Positions 5,446-6,840 of a DNA stretch of 6,840 nucleotides are shown here, in pieces. The translations under genes were made by a program, and so were the position numbers. Numbering within the stretch: position 1 is the first letter of the stretch; each line of letters begins with the position of its first letter. The stretch spans positions 1-6,840 of the forward strand of contig CALFYG010000301.1 of NCBI GenBank assembly GCA_937952095.1. Direction: 5' to 3'. The stretch comes from an uncultured Micrococcales bacterium. Its GTDB lineage: Bacteria; Actinomycetota; Actinomycetes; S36-B12; UBA10799. A model generated the notes under the pieces. That model saw only the letters and a list, made by a program, of their open reading frames with translations. It did no database searches and was not told where the DNA came from.

Positions 5446-5763
5446 TCAGGCGCGCCGTGCTGTGAAGCCGCCGACTGGGCCGGTGGCGGTCAGGGTGTCG
5501 CCGTCGAAGCTCACGTCAAGGGGCTCCGCGAGCACCCGGCACAGGTGTTGCTCGGCGCTCATGTCCGGGCAGTACATCATCGTCAGCGCGACCGGTCCGG
5601 CGGTGAGTGTGTGCCCGTCAATGGTGTACGAACCCATCGCCCGGTTGCACCCGGCGTAGAAGTACAGCCGATGGTCTTCGAACGTGATCTCGGCGGTCTG
5701 CGGCCGGATCCCGTCCGGCAGCAACTCAGTGATCGTCCACGTTCCAGACAGGCGTTCGTCCAT
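5446..5763 (-). CDS. META domain-containing protein (HslJ-like)
   Basis: The 105-aa product is a single META domain, a small beta-rich fold. LSGTWTITEL (5-14) is the typical opening with the conserved GxW. LYFYAGCNRAMGSYTIDG (33-50) is the GCNxxxGxY signature, and LTMMYCPDMSAEQHL (60-74) is the second conserved block. Cysteines are at 39, 65 and 75. Unlike secreted HslJ-type lipoproteins it has no signal peptide or lipobox, so it should be cytoplasmic unless a longer start exists, and I see none. The start at ATG 5763 is supported by GAGG at 5774-5771, 7 nt upstream. META proteins are linked to heat-shock, novobiocin resistance and motility phenotypes in other bacteria; no function can be assigned here. 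It is the first gene of a probable two-gene unit with DUF389 and diverges from the YCII gene across 74 nt. Confidence 0.87.
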   Translation of the reverse strand: MDERLSGTWTITELLPDGIRPQTAEITFEDHRLYFYAGCNRAMGSYTIDGHTLTAGPVALTMMYCPDMSAEQHLCRVLAEPLDVSFDGDTLTATGPVGGFTARRA

Positions 5764-5805
5764 GCCCCATCCTCGTCCGCCCCGGTGAGGGGCTTCGAAC
5801 GCGGG

Positions 5806-5832
5806 TAGGCTTCGGTCAGGATCCCCGAGGAG
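5806..5832 (+). promoter_or_regulatory. Candidate -10 (TAGGCT) and strong ribosome binding site for the YCII gene
   Basis: TAGGCT (5806-5811) fits TANNNT, and GAGGAG (5827-5832) is a strong Shine-Dalgarno 5 nt before ATG 5838. This arrangement gives a short leader of about 20 nt, in contrast to the leaderless-looking genes elsewhere in the window. The RBS is convincing; the -10 is a guess without a clear -35. Confidence 0.45.
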
Positions 5833-5837
5833 CGGCG

Positions 5838-6224
5838 ATGCAGTACGTGATGTTCATGATCCCCAGCGTTTACGGCTCGGCTGAGGCCGATGAGATGCCG
5901 TCGCCGGAGATGGTCGACGCGATGATGACGTACAACCAGGAGCTCGCGGATGCGGGGGTGCTGGAGTCGTTGAACGGATTGCACCCGCCGACCGCGGGCG
6001 TGCAGGTGCGCTTCGGGGCAGACGGTTCATCGGTGTCGGAGATGGAATCGGCGGGGGCTGTTGGCGGTTACTGGATACTCAACGTCAGCTCGCACGAGGC
6101 CGCAGTGGAGTGGGCGCGGCGTTGCCCAGCGTTGCCCGGTGATGTGCTGGAGTTGCGGCAGATCCAGCAGATGGACGACTTCCCTGAGGATGTGCAGGAT
6201 GTGGTCGCGGGGTACGACCTGTGA
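5838..6224 (+). CDS. YCII-related (DGPF) domain protein
   Basis: This 128-aa soluble protein has a dimeric alpha/beta-barrel-like YCII fold. It opens MQYVMFMIPS (1-10), the usual first strand. A helix with YNQELADAGVL (32-42) matches the family's helix-turn before the second strand. GAVGGYWILNVSSHEAAVEW (73-92) and RCPALPGDVLELRQIQ (95-110) give the conserved strand, helix and final strand. Family members are often annotated as sigma-factor-associated or dehydrochlorinase-like proteins, but no reaction is established for this one. The start is secure because of GAGGAG 5 nt upstream. The stop TGA overlaps the GTG start of the serine acetyltransferase gene by 4 nt, so the two are translationally coupled. 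Confidence 0.88.
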   Translation: MQYVMFMIPSVYGSAEADEMPSPEMVDAMMTYNQELADAGVLESLNGLHPPTAGVQVRFGADGSSVSEMESAGAVGGYWILNVSSHEAAVEWARRCPALPGDVLELRQIQQMDDFPEDVQDVVAGYDL

Positions 6225-6840
6225 GAGCCGACGACAAGGTCCTGGCGGCACTTGCAGAACTGCGCACCGAGGATGAGGGCGAACTGCCTTCGCGGGCGGT
6301 GCTCTCCGAAGTCACCGACCACCTGATCAAAGCCCTGTTCCCGCAGCGGCTGGGGATGGCGGGCGGCGACGTGGGTGCCTTTGTCCGCAGGATGCTCGAA
6401 TCCGCCCTCGGCAACCTCACCGGAGAGGTCGCGACCGAATTGGCGTTCCAGCGGCGGTCGGGCCAGACCGTGGTGGAGTGTGACGACTTGGTGGGCCGGT
6501 TCGCGGAGAGCCTGCCGGAGATCCGCGTTCTGCTCGATTCCGACATCCAGATGGCCTACCGCGGCGACCCCGCTGCGCGCAGCGTCGCCGAGGTGCTGGT
6601 CTGCTACCCGGGCATCCACGCGATGATGCACCACCGGATCGCCCACAGCCTGCACCTGCTCGGGGTGCCTTTTGTCGCTCGCGTGATCTCCGAGTTGGGG
6701 CGCGCGGAGACCGGCATCGACATCCACCCGGCGGCATCGATCGGGGGTGGGTGTTTCATCGATCACGGCACTGGTGTGGTGATCGGCGAGACCGCGATCC
6801 TCGGCGACAACGTGCGGTTGTACCAGCACGTGACGCTCGG
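6221..6840 (+). CDS. Serine O-acetyltransferase, EpsC/CysE type (3' end missing)
   Basis: The frame is open from GTG 6221 to the window edge, giving 206 codons; a full gene of this subtype would be about 300 codons. The enzyme transfers acetyl from acetyl-CoA to L-serine to make O-acetylserine, the first step of cysteine synthesis. The long helical N-terminus (1-125) is typical of the EpsC branch. LLDSDIQMAYRGDPAA (104-119) and YPGIHAMMHHRIAHSLH (129-145) are strong family segments. The left-handed beta helix begins at TGIDIHPAASIG (164-175) and continues with IDHGTGVVIGE (180-190). D167 and H182 correspond to E. coli CysE D143 and H158, with the same 15-residue spacing. The hexapeptide repeats run off the edge at LYQHVTL. 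The start overlaps the YCII stop as GTGA. No cysK is visible; it may lie just outside. Feedback sites cannot be judged without the C-terminus. Confidence 0.9.
   Translation, partial: MRADDKVLAALAELRTEDEGELPSRAVLSEVTDHLIKALFPQRLGMAGGDVGAFVRRMLESALGNLTGEVATELAFQRRSGQTVVECDDLVGRFAESLPEIRVLLDSDIQMAYRGDPAARSVAEVLVCYPGIHAMMHHRIAHSLHLLGVPFVARVISELGRAETGIDIHPAASIGGGCFIDHGTGVVIGETAILGDNVRLYQHVTL

Noticed and set aside
6068..6829. A 253-codon minus-strand frame at the right end
   Set aside because: It is antisense to the YCII and serine acetyltransferase genes, both of which have clear family motifs; the antisense product shows none.

Overview
This is a high-GC, densely packed bacterial window that reads as an actinobacterial chromosome. 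The codon use is strongly G/C at third positions. Start codons are often GTG, several genes look leaderless (a TANNNT hexamer 6 nt before the start), and the protein families have close relatives in actinomycetes. The species cannot be named from the sequence. I see no rRNA, tRNA, CRISPR array, transposase, integrase or phage gene.

Layout. (i) 1-632, minus strand: a small polytopic membrane protein rich in His, Met and Cys (162-632), then the first 31 codons of a PepSY/TM-family membrane protein that leaves the window at base 1. (ii) 633-726: a divergent promoter region with an imperfect palindrome resembling a DtxR/IdeR iron box. (iii) 727-2387, plus strand: a two-gene operon with a GTGA stop/start overlap, encoding a YraQ/ArsP-type (DUF318) permease and its usual partner, a TIGR03943/DUF1980 protein. 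(iv) 2378-2623, minus strand: a DUF2277 protein whose end overlaps the operon tail. (v) 2624-2724: a second divergent promoter region with a perfect 10-bp inverted repeat. (vi) 2725-4443, plus strand: a long (572 aa) acyl-CoA dehydrogenase-like flavoprotein. (vii) 4447-5763, minus strand: a META-domain protein followed by a DUF389 membrane protein. (viii) 5838-6840, plus strand: a YCII-related protein coupled by another GTGA overlap to a serine O-acetyltransferase (EpsC/CysE type) that runs off the right edge.

How the genes may work together. The left third looks like a membrane or metal-associated module. PepSY-TM proteins often sit in iron or copper gene sets, and YraQ/TIGR03943 pairs are found in zinc (Zur) regulons of other bacteria. 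The substrate here is an inference. The rest is ordinary housekeeping or accessory content: fatty-acyl or amine oxidation, a DUF389 membrane protein, and the first step of cysteine synthesis. I found no convincing novel defence or mobile system. The most checkable leads are the two divergent regulatory regions and the metal-type membrane cluster.
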